A stretch of DNA of 64,000 nt from Endozoicomonas gorgoniicola. Its GTDB lineage: Bacteria; Pseudomonadota; Gammaproteobacteria; Pseudomonadales; Endozoicomonadaceae. The DNA lies in assembly GCF_025562715.2 (NCBI RefSeq), contig NZ_JAPFCC010000001.1:3759501-3823500 (forward strand). Direction: 5' to 3'. Below are positions 1 through 9,026 of this stretch, one piece after another. A model generated the notes under the pieces. The model worked only from the letters and a program-made list of their open reading frames with translations, was not told the origin of the DNA and made no database searches. A program made the position numbers and the translations under genes. Numbering within the stretch: the stretch's first letter is position 1; each line of letters opens with the position of its first letter.

Positions 1-2
1 AT

Positions 3-668
3 ACATCAGGGATCATAGCCAAAGGTATAAGTCTTTTCTCTCCGGTTCCGTTATGGCTTAATTTTTCAGGATATAGAAGAAAAACATCTAATCTTTACTC
101 ACAAGATCCCTGTAAAGTAACCCACGCAGCTTTTTCTATGGGGCAAGATGGACTTTTTGAATATGATGAGACACGCGGAATATTTGAAATCATGCGATTT
201 AGAGGAGCTGGCGTAACTTATACACCAGATCCTGACTTTAAAACTCATGGTGGAAAAGAATATTTAGTTGTCAGGTGTATTAATAAGAAATTATCCGAAA
301 AGGCTTACCGAAAAGCCTTAACGGTTCATTCCTGCTGGGCTACATCAAGAAGCACATCTTACGGTATCAGAAGAGCTATAAATTCATTTTTTTTCCAAAT
401 AAGAGGCCCATCTATAACAGATGAAAGGCTTAGGATATTACAAAAAAGACTTATGAATGAAACTGAAAGCTTAATCAAAACAAACAGGGTTAATTTCTTT
501 TGCTCTGAATTTATTGCATTTATTTATATATGGGCAGCAATAGAGCTAACTTATCACCGTCATTTTGATGATCCATTAAAAATATTTGGAACAGATCATG
601 TAAGGCTTATTCCATCAGAATTATTTTGTAGAATGCTGCATCATGGCCAATTTATTCCTTTACTATGA
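3..668 (+). CDS. Permuted papain-fold (YiiX/G6R-like) hydrolase, 5' end outside window
   Basis: The frame is open from the window edge, so the gene starts upstream; the first ATG inside it (138) is probably internal. About 221 residues are visible. Two patches fit the circularly permuted NlpC/P60 (YiiX/YebB, poxvirus G6R) papain-like fold: a THAAFS segment around nt 120-137, where the family carries its catalytic His at the start of a strand, followed by an FEYDETRGI stretch, and NFFCSEF near nt 495-515, where the catalytic Cys heads a helix (CSE motif). Family members cleave amide or thioester bonds in peptides or lipids; the substrate here is unknown. The gene is AT-richer than its neighbours and lies directly before an IS110 element, so it may be acquired DNA. 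The stop at 666-668 appears natural, not caused by the IS. The fold call is by motif only. Confidence 0.6.
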   Translation, partial: TSGIIAKGISLFSPVPLWLNFSGYRRKTSNLYSQDPCKVTHAAFSMGQDGLFEYDETRGIFEIMRFRGAGVTYTPDPDFKTHGGKEYLVVRCINKKLSEKAYRKALTVHSCWATSRSTSYGIRRAINSFFFQIRGPSITDERLRILQKRLMNETESLIKTNRVNFFCSEFIAFIYIWAAIELTYHRHFDDPLKIFGTDHVRLIPSELFCRMLHHGQFIPLL

Positions 669-745
669 AAATAGTGCTCCGAACTCGCAAAGCACTCCAT
701 CCTCACCGACAGGCAAGGTTCTTACTCGCAGCCTCTGATGAGCTT

Positions 746-1969
746 TTATTCTTTAGTTAAAGCTGGCAGATAATTATATTTCTGGAGCATCTGTAACCAG
801 CGCGGTGCATTCCTGTGAACCGTCAGTGCTTCGTAATCAATCTCTGGATCCTTGTAGGGCGTAAGCCTGGTGAGGATGCAGTAGATCACCCGCAACATTT
901 TATGTCCGATGGCAATGATGCTGCGCTTATATCCACGGCGAATGGTCAGGCTTTGATGTTTGCCTTTGAACTGGCTTTTGGTCTTTACAGCTGCCTGACT
1001 GATCTCACACATCAGCCGTCGTAAGGACTGGTTGCCCTTACGAGTTTTACCACTCTTACGCTTACCGGCACTTTCATTGTTGCCCGGACATAGGCCTGCC
1101 CAGGATGCCAGAGACTCCCGGCTGCCAAAGGCACTCATGTCATCACCGATCTCAGCAATCAACCCTGCTGCTGCGATCTCATCGACTCCCGGAAGGGTTT
1201 GCAATAGCTGCCAGGGTTCCCGGTACTGAGTTTGTACAATATTGCGTATTCCCGCATCCAATTCGGCAACCTCATCATCCAGATACTGAATATGTTTCCG
1301 GATGCTCTTAAGCACTGTCAGATGTGCTGAAGACAGCGAGCCTTCCATGCTGTCGAATAACTCTTTGGTTTTGCTCTTCAGCTTGCCACGGGCAAACTTC
1401 ACCAGCTCTTGCGGAGGCAGGCCGTCAATCAGTCCCTGAATCATTTCCTGTGCGGACTTGCCATGTATGTCACTCACTACACCACCGAGACGGATGCCGG
1501 CATCGTCCAGAACTTTATGCAGACGGGTCTTTTCACCGGCAAGCTGCCCCACCAGTTTCTGACGACGGCGAAACAGCAACCTCAGCTGCTCGATATCAGG
1601 GGGCGGTACAAAGCTGGGGCGAAGCAAACCACACCGACCCAGTGTTGCCAGCCACTGACTGTCCTGGACATCAGTCTTGCGACCGGGCACATTCTTGACG
1701 TGACGGGCATTGACAACCCAGACCTTGAGGCCTGCTTTAATCAGAGTTTCGTGAACGCATTTCCAGTAAACGCCAGTACTTTCCATGACTACGAGCTCAA
1801 CCTGATGTTTCACCAGGAAGTCGCGAAGCTTCCTGCGTTCACGTCGATACGTCTTGAACGACTGAGTGATCTCTTTGATTTCGCCGTTTTCATCTTCGGT
1901 CTGAACAGTCGCCATGACCATCATCTTGTGAACATCGAGGCCAGCACAACATTTCAAAATTGACTGCAT
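746..1969 (-). CDS. IS110-family transposase (DEDD)
   Basis: This is a 407-residue IS110-type recombinase. The N-terminal RuvC-like DEDD domain is visible as GLDVHK near the start, MESTGVYW near residue 65 and KTDVQDSQWLA near residue 98. The C-terminal Transposase_20 domain shows LQTLPGVDEIAAAGLIAEIG followed by a conserved serine-bearing segment (SWAGLCPGNNESAGKRKSG). The ATG at 1969 is chosen because GGGAG precedes it by about 9 nt; upstream in-frame ATGs (2005, 1993) have no comparable site. The length is normal and no frameshift is seen, so it may be active. The enzyme would cut and rejoin DNA guided by an element-encoded bridge RNA, as known for this family. Confidence 0.93.
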   Translation of the reverse strand: MQSILKCCAGLDVHKMMVMATVQTEDENGEIKEITQSFKTYRRERRKLRDFLVKHQVELVVMESTGVYWKCVHETLIKAGLKVWVVNARHVKNVPGRKTDVQDSQWLATLGRCGLLRPSFVPPPDIEQLRLLFRRRQKLVGQLAGEKTRLHKVLDDAGIRLGGVVSDIHGKSAQEMIQGLIDGLPPQELVKFARGKLKSKTKELFDSMEGSLSSAHLTVLKSIRKHIQYLDDEVAELDAGIRNIVQTQYREPWQLLQTLPGVDEIAAAGLIAEIGDDMSAFGSRESLASWAGLCPGNNESAGKRKSGKTRKGNQSLRRLMCEISQAAVKTKSQFKGKHQSLTIRRGYKRSIIAIGHKMLRVIYCILTRLTPYKDPEIDYEALTVHRNAPRWLQMLQKYNYLPALTKE

Positions 1970-2150
1970 CAGACTAATCTCCCTATGGATCATGGAAGAT
2001 GGCAAGGTCTGATGGATTGATCGTGGGCCATAAGCCGAGGATCAGCAGAGGTCTTTTTACTATCCGTTCAACGTCGTAAGGCGGGAAACGATTAGGGGTA
2101 CGAGCGATCCGTCCAGGTCAGTTTAGGTTCAGGGTCAAAAGCCTCTGAAA
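1970..2150 (-). ncRNA. Candidate IS110 bridge RNA region
   Basis: This non-coding stretch lies directly 5' of the IS110 transposase. In the IS110 group the bridge (seek) RNA that specifies donor and target is encoded there. Nothing in the primary sequence alone proves the RNA. The call rests on position and on the absence of coding sequence. Confidence 0.3.
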
Positions 2151-2483
2151 AATTTGTCGACCATGATCAGGCCTTGCCGCCCACTCCAAGTCTGGATGAA
2201 GGCTTCAATATTTTCATGCTTCGGGGTGGCCAGTTACCGGCCATGAACGTTTAGGTAGAGTTGAATTTAATGAAAATTAGCTTTTGGTGTGATGTACCCC
2301 CACCTTGTATTTATCGCCGTTCGTATGATCCTTTGTGGTGCAAATGACTAAAATATGGCTTCAGCTTTAGGGAAACAATGGGGCAAATCCTATTCATAGT
2401 GGCTATAAAGGCTTTAATAACCGGTTAATGAAATGAACAACTAAACTTAGGAAATGTTATTTAACGTCGAAAAAGGATGTCCA
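2006..2483. other. Non-coding region: IS110 flank and upstream region of the next gene
   Basis: The left part belongs to the IS110 element. From about 2110 a plus-strand frame stays open to a stop at 2252-2254 without a start codon. It could be the 3' remnant of a gene cut by the IS, but it matches no family I recognise. From 2255 to 2470 the sequence is AT-rich and presumably holds the promoter of the gene at 2484; no clear promoter boxes could be assigned. Confidence 0.4.
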
Positions 2484-3143
2484 ATGTCTATAGAAAATAT
2501 CAATGATCGCCCCAAACCTGCTGATCCCAGGCAGGATACACAGGTTGCTCCCGGACTACAGGACAAGGTAGAAGAAAAACTCACGCAAACCTTCGCCTCT
2601 GCCCGTAGTCAATTTGAGGAGATGCTGCAATTCAACTTTGGTGTTATCAAAGAGCTGCTGGACACCATTGCCGCCATTCACCCTCACCGGCCGGATATGG
2701 CACTGGGCAAACAGCCAGAACTGGCAGCCATTGAAGCCGACAATGAAACAAAGCAGGTTGCCGTTGCACCCGTGGGCGATTCCAGCTCGGAAAACGTTGT
2801 AAAAGGTTTAAAGCAGGTTGAAGGGATGATGGCTTCCCAGGACATCAAATTGCAGGAACTTTACGACCAGTTAACTCTGTCCCGTTCAGGTCGAAAACCT
2901 GACCTGAGCAATCAGGGTCGTGAGTTTGAACGACTGAAGTCGATTATAATTCAGGCAGAAGGCAGAATGAATCAGGCATTGAGCAGCATGCCGGAAACCC
3001 TGCCAGATATTCCCGGTGAAACCGTCACCAGTATGATGCCTGAGTTTATTGACGCATTAAACGGATTTGACGACAGTTTCCGGACAGCCCTGGAAGCTGT
3101 GCGTCACGAAATTGAGCTTGCCCGACAGGCAGGTGCTTTATAA
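2484..3143 (+). CDS. Hypothetical helical protein, 219 aa
   Basis: No family was recognised. The protein is acidic, rich in Gln/Glu/Leu and predicted mostly helical, with no signal peptide or membrane segment. The N-terminal 30 residues are Pro/Asp-rich and look disordered. The ATG at 2484 is preferred over the in-frame ATG at 2454 because AAAAGGA lies 6-7 nt upstream. It is followed after 21 nt by a GNAT-type gene on the same strand, so the two are probably co-transcribed. A cytoplasmic or secreted partner of that enzyme is possible but unsupported. Confidence 0.65.
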   Translation: MSIENINDRPKPADPRQDTQVAPGLQDKVEEKLTQTFASARSQFEEMLQFNFGVIKELLDTIAAIHPHRPDMALGKQPELAAIEADNETKQVAVAPVGDSSSENVVKGLKQVEGMMASQDIKLQELYDQLTLSRSGRKPDLSNQGREFERLKSIIIQAEGRMNQALSSMPETLPDIPGETVTSMMPEFIDALNGFDDSFRTALEAVRHEIELARQAGAL

Positions 3144-3164
3144 GTGAATTATCCGAGGTAGCAC

Positions 3165-3752
3165 GTGCCTTTTCACCAAATAGCCATCCCAGAAGGCTCC
3201 AGCTTTAAGCATATTCCATCGGATCGGACTTTCATATTAGAGCGATCTTCCAGTCTTAATACTCTGAAATTAACTCTTTATCATCAAGAGGCTCATGGTC
3301 TGAAAACGCATGCAGGTTTTCTGGATGCAATCTCCCAACCATCAGGTTCGTGTGGTAGAAACTATTTCGAAATGTCCTATACGAAGGTGGATATCAAATA
3401 CCGTAAAACTGGTCTCGCCACTGTGCTGATGTTTATCATAGCCCGTGAAGTTCAGGCTAACGGCGGAATATACCTGTACATAAATAATCCGCTTAAGAAG
3501 TATTATGGCTTTTATTGTCAGTTTGGCTTTTATCCCGCCCCGGAAAGTGTGAAAGAGCAGTATACCGAAATTCTTGAAGATATGCGGTTCATGCGAAGAG
3601 CTAAGGGCCTTAGTGTGGATGAACATATTGAGATTCCGTTTGGGGACAGAATCACTACTATGAGGGGAGATTATGTCTTGTGGCGGGGGGCTATCAACCC
3701 GGTCCTTGAGCTTCTTACAAAAAAACTGGAAGGTCTTTATACCTTTGGATAG
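3165..3752 (+). CDS. GNAT-family N-acetyltransferase-like protein
   Basis: This is a 195-residue protein with a GNAT core. The segment YRKTGLATVLMFIIAREV around residues 84-101 corresponds to motif A (the R/Q-x-x-G-x-G/A acetyl-CoA pyrophosphate loop, here RKTGLA), and YYGFYCQFGFYP around residues 115-126 corresponds to the motif B Tyr/Phe pair. It would transfer an acetyl group from acetyl-CoA to an unknown amine. The start is GTG with GAGG six bases upstream. It is the second gene after the unknown protein at 2484. The N-terminal 80 residues and C-terminal 60 residues are not typical of small GNATs, so the substrate class cannot be inferred. Confidence 0.65.
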   Translation: MPFHQIAIPEGSSFKHIPSDRTFILERSSSLNTLKLTLYHQEAHGLKTHAGFLDAISQPSGSCGRNYFEMSYTKVDIKYRKTGLATVLMFIIAREVQANGGIYLYINNPLKKYYGFYCQFGFYPAPESVKEQYTEILEDMRFMRRAKGLSVDEHIEIPFGDRITTMRGDYVLWRGAINPVLELLTKKLEGLYTFG

Positions 3753-3796
3753 TTTGCTTTTAAGCCCCACCCCATTTTAAAACACTGACAAAGTAT

Positions 3797-5671
3797 TCAG
3801 GTTTTCTCAGCCGGAAACGCCGCCCGCCGGTGCCATTGCAAGATAATCAAAGCAACGACAACCAGTAGTCCAAGAAGTCCGAAGCCTGCCGGGTTAAACA
3901 GCAATAACGGCAGGCTAAGACCACAAACAATCCGTTCAACCAGCGAAAGCGCTCTTAGCAGATAACCTTCAACCACCATCGCCATAGCAACGATAACGGC
4001 CAGTGTTTGCAACACCCCGATCACAAATCCAAAGGCATTACCCTCTGTATTGATCAGGCCCGAGTACGCCATCATGATGGGAATTACAAACAGGCCTGCA
4101 GCCAGCTTGAAGGCCTCAACCGAAGCCCTGATCGGGTTAGCGTCCGCCACGCCAGCACCGGCAAATGCTGCCAGGGCAATAGGCGGAGTAACGTTTGATG
4201 TCTGGGATAACCAAAACACCAGCAGGTGTGCGGTCAGCAGCGGCAAACCAAAGTCACCCAGCAGTGGCACTGCCATCACGGCCAGAACAATATAAGCGGC
4301 TGTCACCGGCAGCCCCATTCCCAGCACCAGCGCTACCAGGCTGATTAACAACAGAGCGGTAAACAGATAGCCACCGGAAAGTGCCATCACGAACTGGGTA
4401 AACTGCAACCCTATACCAGTCTGCCCCACAACCCCGACAATAATACCCGCAGCACCACAGGCGGCTGATATTGGCAACGCCAACAAAGCGCCATTTTTCA
4501 TGCCCAGAATGATTTTCTGTATTCCTATACGACTATGGTTGCGCAACCCTGCCGTCACCAGGATGGCACCACAACCGATAACCCCCACCAGCAGTGGTGA
4601 AAATGCCATTAATAGCAGCACCGTGATTAACAACAGTGGTAAAAGGAAATGAGCCCCATGCTTCATCACATCCCAGATCGCATCCGTTCTCTGTACAGAA
4701 CTCAATCCCAGCTTGCATGCCATAATATGGACGTATAGCAGCGTACAGAAAAAGTACAGAAACGCCGGCGCAATAGAGGCAATCATAATGTCGCTGTAAG
4801 GCACACCGGTAAACTGCGCCATTACGAACGCCCTGGCGCCCATGATTGGCGGCATGATCTGCCCACCCGTAGAGGCAGCAGCTTCGATGCCTGCCGCCTG
4901 CTCCGGTTTATAACCCAGCTTTTTCATCATGGGGATGGTGATGGAGCCGGTTGTCACCGTATTGGCAATGGCTGAACCGGAAATAGAACCCAGTCCGGCC
5001 GAAGCAATAACTGCCGCCTTGGCAGGTCCGCCCCGATACTTCCCGGCAATGGCAAACGCCAGGTCGATAAAAAATTTGCCTGCTCCGGTCACCTCCAGAA
5101 AAGCGCCAAACAGAACAAAAATAAAGACAGTGGTTGCTGCTATGCCCAACGCCGAACCAAAGACGCCATTGCTGGAATACATCTGAAACTGTATCAGCTC
5201 CTGCAAACTATAAGCCTTGGTTGCCAGAGTTCCCGGCAAAAAACTGCCAAACGCACTGTAGGCAAGAAACAGTCCGGCAATAACCACCATCACCCAGCCA
5301 ACTGTACGACGACAGGCTTCCAGCAACAGTGCAAGACAGACGACACCTGCAATAAGGTTGGGAGTACTCAGTCCATAAAGCAGATAATTGATATCGTTGT
5401 AATCAAAACTGACGATTAAATAGCCAGAGACTAAAGCGGCAACTGCCAGTACCAGGTCAAATAAACGACCCGGAACATAAAGCCGGTGTTGCTCATTGCT
5501 GACAAGAGGGAAATGCAGGAAGATCAGCACCATCACCCAACTCAGGTGGATTGGCCGGAAATAGGTGGCAGAAATGGTTGAAGTAATGCCCTGCCATATC
5601 TGAAAGCCCGACAGCAAAACCGCCAGCACCAGCACCAGATAGCCTGACTGTTTAATAATCGACTTCGTCAT
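3797..5671 (-). CDS. TAXI-type TRAP transporter fused permease (DctQM)
   Basis: This is a 624-residue polytopic membrane protein. The N-terminal ~130 residues hold several hydrophobic spans equivalent to the small DctQ subunit, fused to a DctM-like permease. The permease signature includes GSISGSAIANTVTTGSITIP and AASTGGQIMPPIMGARAFVM, conserved in TRAP DctM proteins. The C-terminal hydrophobic extension resembles the extra domain of fused 4TM/12TM permeases. With the binding protein upstream (5735-6652, same strand), it would import an organic acid or amino-acid-like solute using the Na+ gradient. An AGGGGG-type ribosome site precedes the ATG. The substrate is not predictable; TAXI systems have been linked to glutamate and other dicarboxylates. 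Confidence 0.92.
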   Translation of the reverse strand: MTKSIIKQSGYLVLVLAVLLSGFQIWQGITSTISATYFRPIHLSWVMVLIFLHFPLVSNEQHRLYVPGRLFDLVLAVAALVSGYLIVSFDYNDINYLLYGLSTPNLIAGVVCLALLLEACRRTVGWVMVVIAGLFLAYSAFGSFLPGTLATKAYSLQELIQFQMYSSNGVFGSALGIAATTVFIFVLFGAFLEVTGAGKFFIDLAFAIAGKYRGGPAKAAVIASAGLGSISGSAIANTVTTGSITIPMMKKLGYKPEQAAGIEAAASTGGQIMPPIMGARAFVMAQFTGVPYSDIMIASIAPAFLYFFCTLLYVHIMACKLGLSSVQRTDAIWDVMKHGAHFLLPLLLITVLLLMAFSPLLVGVIGCGAILVTAGLRNHSRIGIQKIILGMKNGALLALPISAACGAAGIIVGVVGQTGIGLQFTQFVMALSGGYLFTALLLISLVALVLGMGLPVTAAYIVLAVMAVPLLGDFGLPLLTAHLLVFWLSQTSNVTPPIALAAFAGAGVADANPIRASVEAFKLAAGLFVIPIMMAYSGLINTEGNAFGFVIGVLQTLAVIVAMAMVVEGYLLRALSLVERIVCGLSLPLLLFNPAGFGLLGLLVVVALIILQWHRRAAFPAEKT

Positions 5672-5734
5672 GACCTCCCCCTTACACGAGTCTTATGTCA
5701 AGCTGCCCACCCCTTTACGATGACGGGCTCCTGG

Positions 5735-6652
5735 TTACTGAGCTGTTTTCAGATACTTCAGAGCGCCGGGATGCAGTGGCACACCATTGAGACTGCCTGC
5801 GTTAGCAAGAGTTGTGACGTCAGCGGCTTTAACCACTTTGCGTACCTGATCGATATTCTCAAAAGCGGTGCGGGTCAGTTCATAAGCCATGTCTTCAGGA
5901 AGATCCGCCTTAACAACAAGCACATTCCAGACGCTCAGGGTGTTAACTGCGTCAACCTTGTTATAAACCCCTTCAGGAATGGTATAGCTGCTGTAGGCAG
6001 GGTACTTCGATTTAAAGGTCGCCTGTTCCTGCTCAGAGACATCCAGAATGCGTATGTCGTGAGTCAGTGCCAGCTGAGTCACAGCGCCAACGCCCTGCCC
6101 GCCCACAATAAATCCGGCATCAATCTGGCCATTGGCAAGAGCATTAGTGGTTTCAGAGAAATTCAGGTAAACCGCATTCACTTCCACACCCAGGGACCCC
6201 AGCAGCGCAGCAGATGTTACAGCAGTACCAGACCCCGGGGCTCCCAGTGAAACCCGCTTACCTTTCAGGTCAGACAGGGATTGAATATCCGTTTTTGCAG
6301 TCGTCAGCGCATGTACCAGATTGGGATAGAGGGCAAACAACACATTCACCGGCATTTTTTCCGGAAACTTGCCTTCACCCTTATAAGCATCCAGAACGAC
6401 ATTTCCCATTGCCAGACCGGCAATCATGTCGCCCCGTACCACTTTAATCGTGTTTTCAACAGAAGCCGCTGTCACTTCCGCCTTGACGTTTATACCCTCG
6501 ATATTATCAGACCAGACTTTGGCCAGGGCACCTCCAAACGGATAATAAATTCCACTTTGCCCACCCGTACCAACGGAATAGTTGTTCGCACTCACCGAAA
6601 AAGACAATACCGGCAAGATCAAAGCAATCAGCGACAAAAGTCGTTTACCCAT
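5735..6652 (-). CDS. TAXI-family TRAP solute-binding protein
   Basis: This is a periplasmic binding protein of about 305 residues with a cleavable signal peptide (KRLLSLIALILPVLSFSVSA). The mature start YSVGTGGQSGIYYPFGGAL and the segment VSLGAPGSGTAV are hallmarks of TAXI proteins. It captures the solute for the fused permease encoded 63 bp downstream. The ATG at 6652 is chosen because AGAAGGA lies 8 nt upstream; the in-frame ATG at 6673 would put a charged extension before the signal peptide. The gene is first of the two-gene operon and faces away from the TDT gene at 6864, so 6653-6863 should contain divergent promoters. Confidence 0.93.
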   Translation of the reverse strand: MGKRLLSLIALILPVLSFSVSANNYSVGTGGQSGIYYPFGGALAKVWSDNIEGINVKAEVTAASVENTIKVVRGDMIAGLAMGNVVLDAYKGEGKFPEKMPVNVLFALYPNLVHALTTAKTDIQSLSDLKGKRVSLGAPGSGTAVTSAALLGSLGVEVNAVYLNFSETTNALANGQIDAGFIVGGQGVGAVTQLALTHDIRILDVSEQEQATFKSKYPAYSSYTIPEGVYNKVDAVNTLSVWNVLVVKADLPEDMAYELTRTAFENIDQVRKVVKAADVTTLANAGSLNGVPLHPGALKYLKTAQ

Positions 6653-6863
6653 AGTTTTATCCTTCTGTTTCATTATTGTTCTATGAGATTTTTTATTTCG
6701 AAAGTCTAACTTTAGCGATGGCCTGACTCAACGACAATGGTTATCAGAGGCAAATATAATAAAAACTGAAAGCTACTATATAAAAAACTAATTTTGCTTA
6801 TAGGTTATCTACTGTTAGATTGCCTCCCTCATTGTCATCACTTCCAACAAGTGGGCAAAAAAT

Positions 6864-7862
6864 ATGGAAAAAGCACAACAACATCCTTTGACAGCTAAAG
6901 TGGACTCCAGCAGGATAGCCGCTAAATTAAGCAGGGTACCGACTCCACTGGGTGGACTGGCGCTCAGTATCGCCAGTTTAGGCGGAGCCTGGGCACTGGC
7001 GAGTCCAGACTATGCTACAGAGCTAAAATTAGTGACGGCAATTATTGCAGCAGTGCTGATAATTAAAGTCATGCTCAAATTTTTATTGCATCCACACCTG
7101 ATTAAAGAGGAACTGGCACATCCAGTTCTCGCGAGTATCATTCCGACCTGCGCAATGGGAACAATGGTCATTGCTCAGTCGCTACTGCCTTATGCTCCAG
7201 CCTTTGCACAGGCGCTTTGGCTGGTCGCTGTAGGCTGCCATCTATTGCTACTGGGCAGTTTTGTGTTTCATCGTTCACTTCAATTCAAAATGGAAGACAT
7301 GGTACCCAGCTGGTTTGTGCCACCGGTAGGCATTATTGTTGCTGCGGTTACCAGCACGGGCATGGGGCATGAGAGCCTGGCATACGGACTCTTCATTTTT
7401 GGCCTTGGCAGTTACTTCATCAAGCTGCCGTTTATGCTGTACCGTTTAATATTTCGTGATGCCATACCAAACGTAGCCCTTCCAACGTTTGCGATCATGG
7501 CTGCACCGGCCAGCTTGTCACTGGCAGGCTATTTAACCATCACTAACGACCCTAACCCACTACTATTGCTGATTCTGGTGCCATTGGCGATTTTCATGAC
7601 CCTTCTGGTTTACATGGCCTTTACTCGTCTTTTGCGCCTACCCTTTTCTCCTGGCTATGCAGCCTTTACTTTCCCGATGGTGATCGGTGCCACAGCTCTG
7701 CTGAAACTTAATATCTGGTTATCTTCCCATAACCTGTTATGGCTGGCTGAAAATATCCGATATTTAGCTCAATTTGAGATAACTATCGCAACAGCCATCG
7801 TCGTATACGTATCTATTCGTTACTTGCACCATTATTTGGCAAAGCCACTTCTTAAAAAATAA
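6864..7862 (+). CDS. TDT/SLAC1-family (TehA-like) transporter
   Basis: This is a 332-residue membrane protein with about ten hydrophobic helices. VPTPLGGLALSIASLGGAW near residue 25 is the typical first-helix pattern of the tellurite-resistance/dicarboxylate (TDT) family, which includes TehA, SLAC1 anion channels, the malate carrier Mae1 and the sulfite exporter Ssu1. The central segment MVPSWFVPPVGIIVAA also matches the family. It lies in the inner membrane and probably moves a small anion; the exact ion is unknown. The gene at 7994, on the same strand 131 bp downstream, is another putative sulfur-anion exporter. Confidence 0.85.
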   Translation: MEKAQQHPLTAKVDSSRIAAKLSRVPTPLGGLALSIASLGGAWALASPDYATELKLVTAIIAAVLIIKVMLKFLLHPHLIKEELAHPVLASIIPTCAMGTMVIAQSLLPYAPAFAQALWLVAVGCHLLLLGSFVFHRSLQFKMEDMVPSWFVPPVGIIVAAVTSTGMGHESLAYGLFIFGLGSYFIKLPFMLYRLIFRDAIPNVALPTFAIMAAPASLSLAGYLTITNDPNPLLLLILVPLAIFMTLLVYMAFTRLLRLPFSPGYAAFTFPMVIGATALLKLNIWLSSHNLLWLAENIRYLAQFEITIATAIVVYVSIRYLHHYLAKPLLKK

Positions 7863-7993
7863 GTTGTTGTTATATATACCGAAATAGTGATTCCCATACG
7901 TTATAGAACCATTAAATAATATTTATTTTTCTTCTTAGTTTTTATCGTCATAATGCCGCACCTTTGACGTATATCACTGAGTGAACAGAACGT

Positions 7994-8956
7994 ATGGGTA
8001 ATCTTCCAGAGTGCTTTCCAAAGCTGCGCGAAAGCTCTGACTGGCTGGCGACAGGCCTTTTTTTCTTACTGAGTCTAATCTGCTTGCTGACAGGCATTTC
8101 ATCAGCTGTAGCTTTGCTTTTGGGTATTATTCTGGCGGTTTCACTGGGTAATCCATGCATTAAACTGGCACAGAAAGTTATAGGCCTGCTATTAAAATTC
8201 TCAGTCGTTGGTCTCGGTTTTGGTATGAGCGTTCAGCAGGCGATTGATGCCAGCCAGAACGGCTTTTTACTAACAGTGTCGTCCATTATCTTTACATTAA
8301 TTCTGGGTGCATTGACTGCTTCTAAAATGGGACTCACCCGTCATTCAGGGCAGCTGATTTCCAGTGGTACGGCAATATGTGGCGGTAGTGCGATCGCTGC
8401 GGTGGCTCCGGTCATCAAAGCTGGTCCCCGGGATATCTCCGTTGCCCTGGGTGTTGTATTTATTCTTAACTCAGTAGCTCTGTTTGTGTTCCCAACCATT
8501 GGGCACTGGCTGTCAATGACACAGGAGCAGTTTGGTCTGTGGTCAGCGATTGCTATTCATGATACCAGCTCAGTAGTGGGTGCCAGCGCCAGCTACGGCG
8601 CAGAGGCTCTGGCTATTGCCACCACGGTTAAGCTGGGGCGGGCGCTGTGGATTATTCCATTGTCTTTGCTGATGGCTGTTATTTCAGGTGGTAGCGTCCG
8701 GAAAATCACTATTCCCTGGTTTATTGGGTTGTTTATTCTCGCCATGCTGGTCAACAGCTTTGTTCCGGGGGTAGAAATGTTTAATACCGAAATTGTGGCG
8801 TGGTCAAAAAGAGGACTGGTATTAACCCTCTTTCTGATAGGTTCGACAATGACACGGGGGCTGTTAAAAAGTGTGGGCATTATGCCGATGGTCTATGGCA
8901 TTTTCTTGTGGGTAGCCATTGCTTCTTCTTCACTGGCCTTCATTATGTACGGCTAG
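7994..8956 (+). CDS. YeiH/UPF0324-family putative sulfate exporter
   Basis: This is a 320-residue polytopic protein of the YeiH (UPF0324) family. Diagnostic stretches are LLKFSVVGLGFGMSVQQAI, SSGTAICGGSAIAAVAPVI and AIAIHDTSSVVGASASYG, in that order. Members are annotated as putative sulfate exporters by genomic context in other bacteria; direct biochemistry is limited. The family's common neighbour, a LysR regulator (YeiE-like), is absent here. The ATG at 7994 has only a weak ribosome site. It follows the TDT-family gene on the same strand. Confidence 0.85.
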   Translation: MGNLPECFPKLRESSDWLATGLFFLLSLICLLTGISSAVALLLGIILAVSLGNPCIKLAQKVIGLLLKFSVVGLGFGMSVQQAIDASQNGFLLTVSSIIFTLILGALTASKMGLTRHSGQLISSGTAICGGSAIAAVAPVIKAGPRDISVALGVVFILNSVALFVFPTIGHWLSMTQEQFGLWSAIAIHDTSSVVGASASYGAEALAIATTVKLGRALWIIPLSLLMAVISGGSVRKITIPWFIGLFILAMLVNSFVPGVEMFNTEIVAWSKRGLVLTLFLIGSTMTRGLLKSVGIMPMVYGIFLWVAIASSSLAFIMYG

Positions 8957-8977
8957 TAAGCGCTCAAGCGTTTATTA

Positions 8978-9009
8978 AGGGTACGGTTATTTTGCTTTGA
9001 CAGTACCCT
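8978..9009. terminator. Possible weak bidirectional terminator
   Basis: AGGGTAC at 8978-8984 pairs with GTACCCT at 9003-9009, between the converging genes that end at 8956 (plus) and 9027 (minus). The loop is long and T-runs are weak, so the call rests mainly on position. Confidence 0.3.
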
Positions 9010-9026
9010 ACTGCTTTAATTGCGAA

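Larger units (their letters stand above)
700..2200 (-). mobile_element. IS110-family insertion sequence (ends approximate)
   Basis: This consists of one transposase gene on the minus strand with a short downstream flank and a longer non-coding upstream flank. IS110-group elements lack clear terminal inverted repeats, so the exact ends cannot be set from a single copy; the given limits are estimates. The layout, with longer non-coding DNA on the 5' side of the transposase, matches the IS110 group rather than IS1111. Confidence 0.55.

Noticed and set aside
1324..1963. Two plus-strand frames opposite the IS110 transposase
   Set aside because: They lie antisense to conserved transposase motifs, have no ribosome sites and match nothing.
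2110..2254. Open frame ending at 2254 to the right of IS110
   Set aside because: It has no start codon and could be a gene remnant, but it matches no family, so it is mentioned only in the gap entry.
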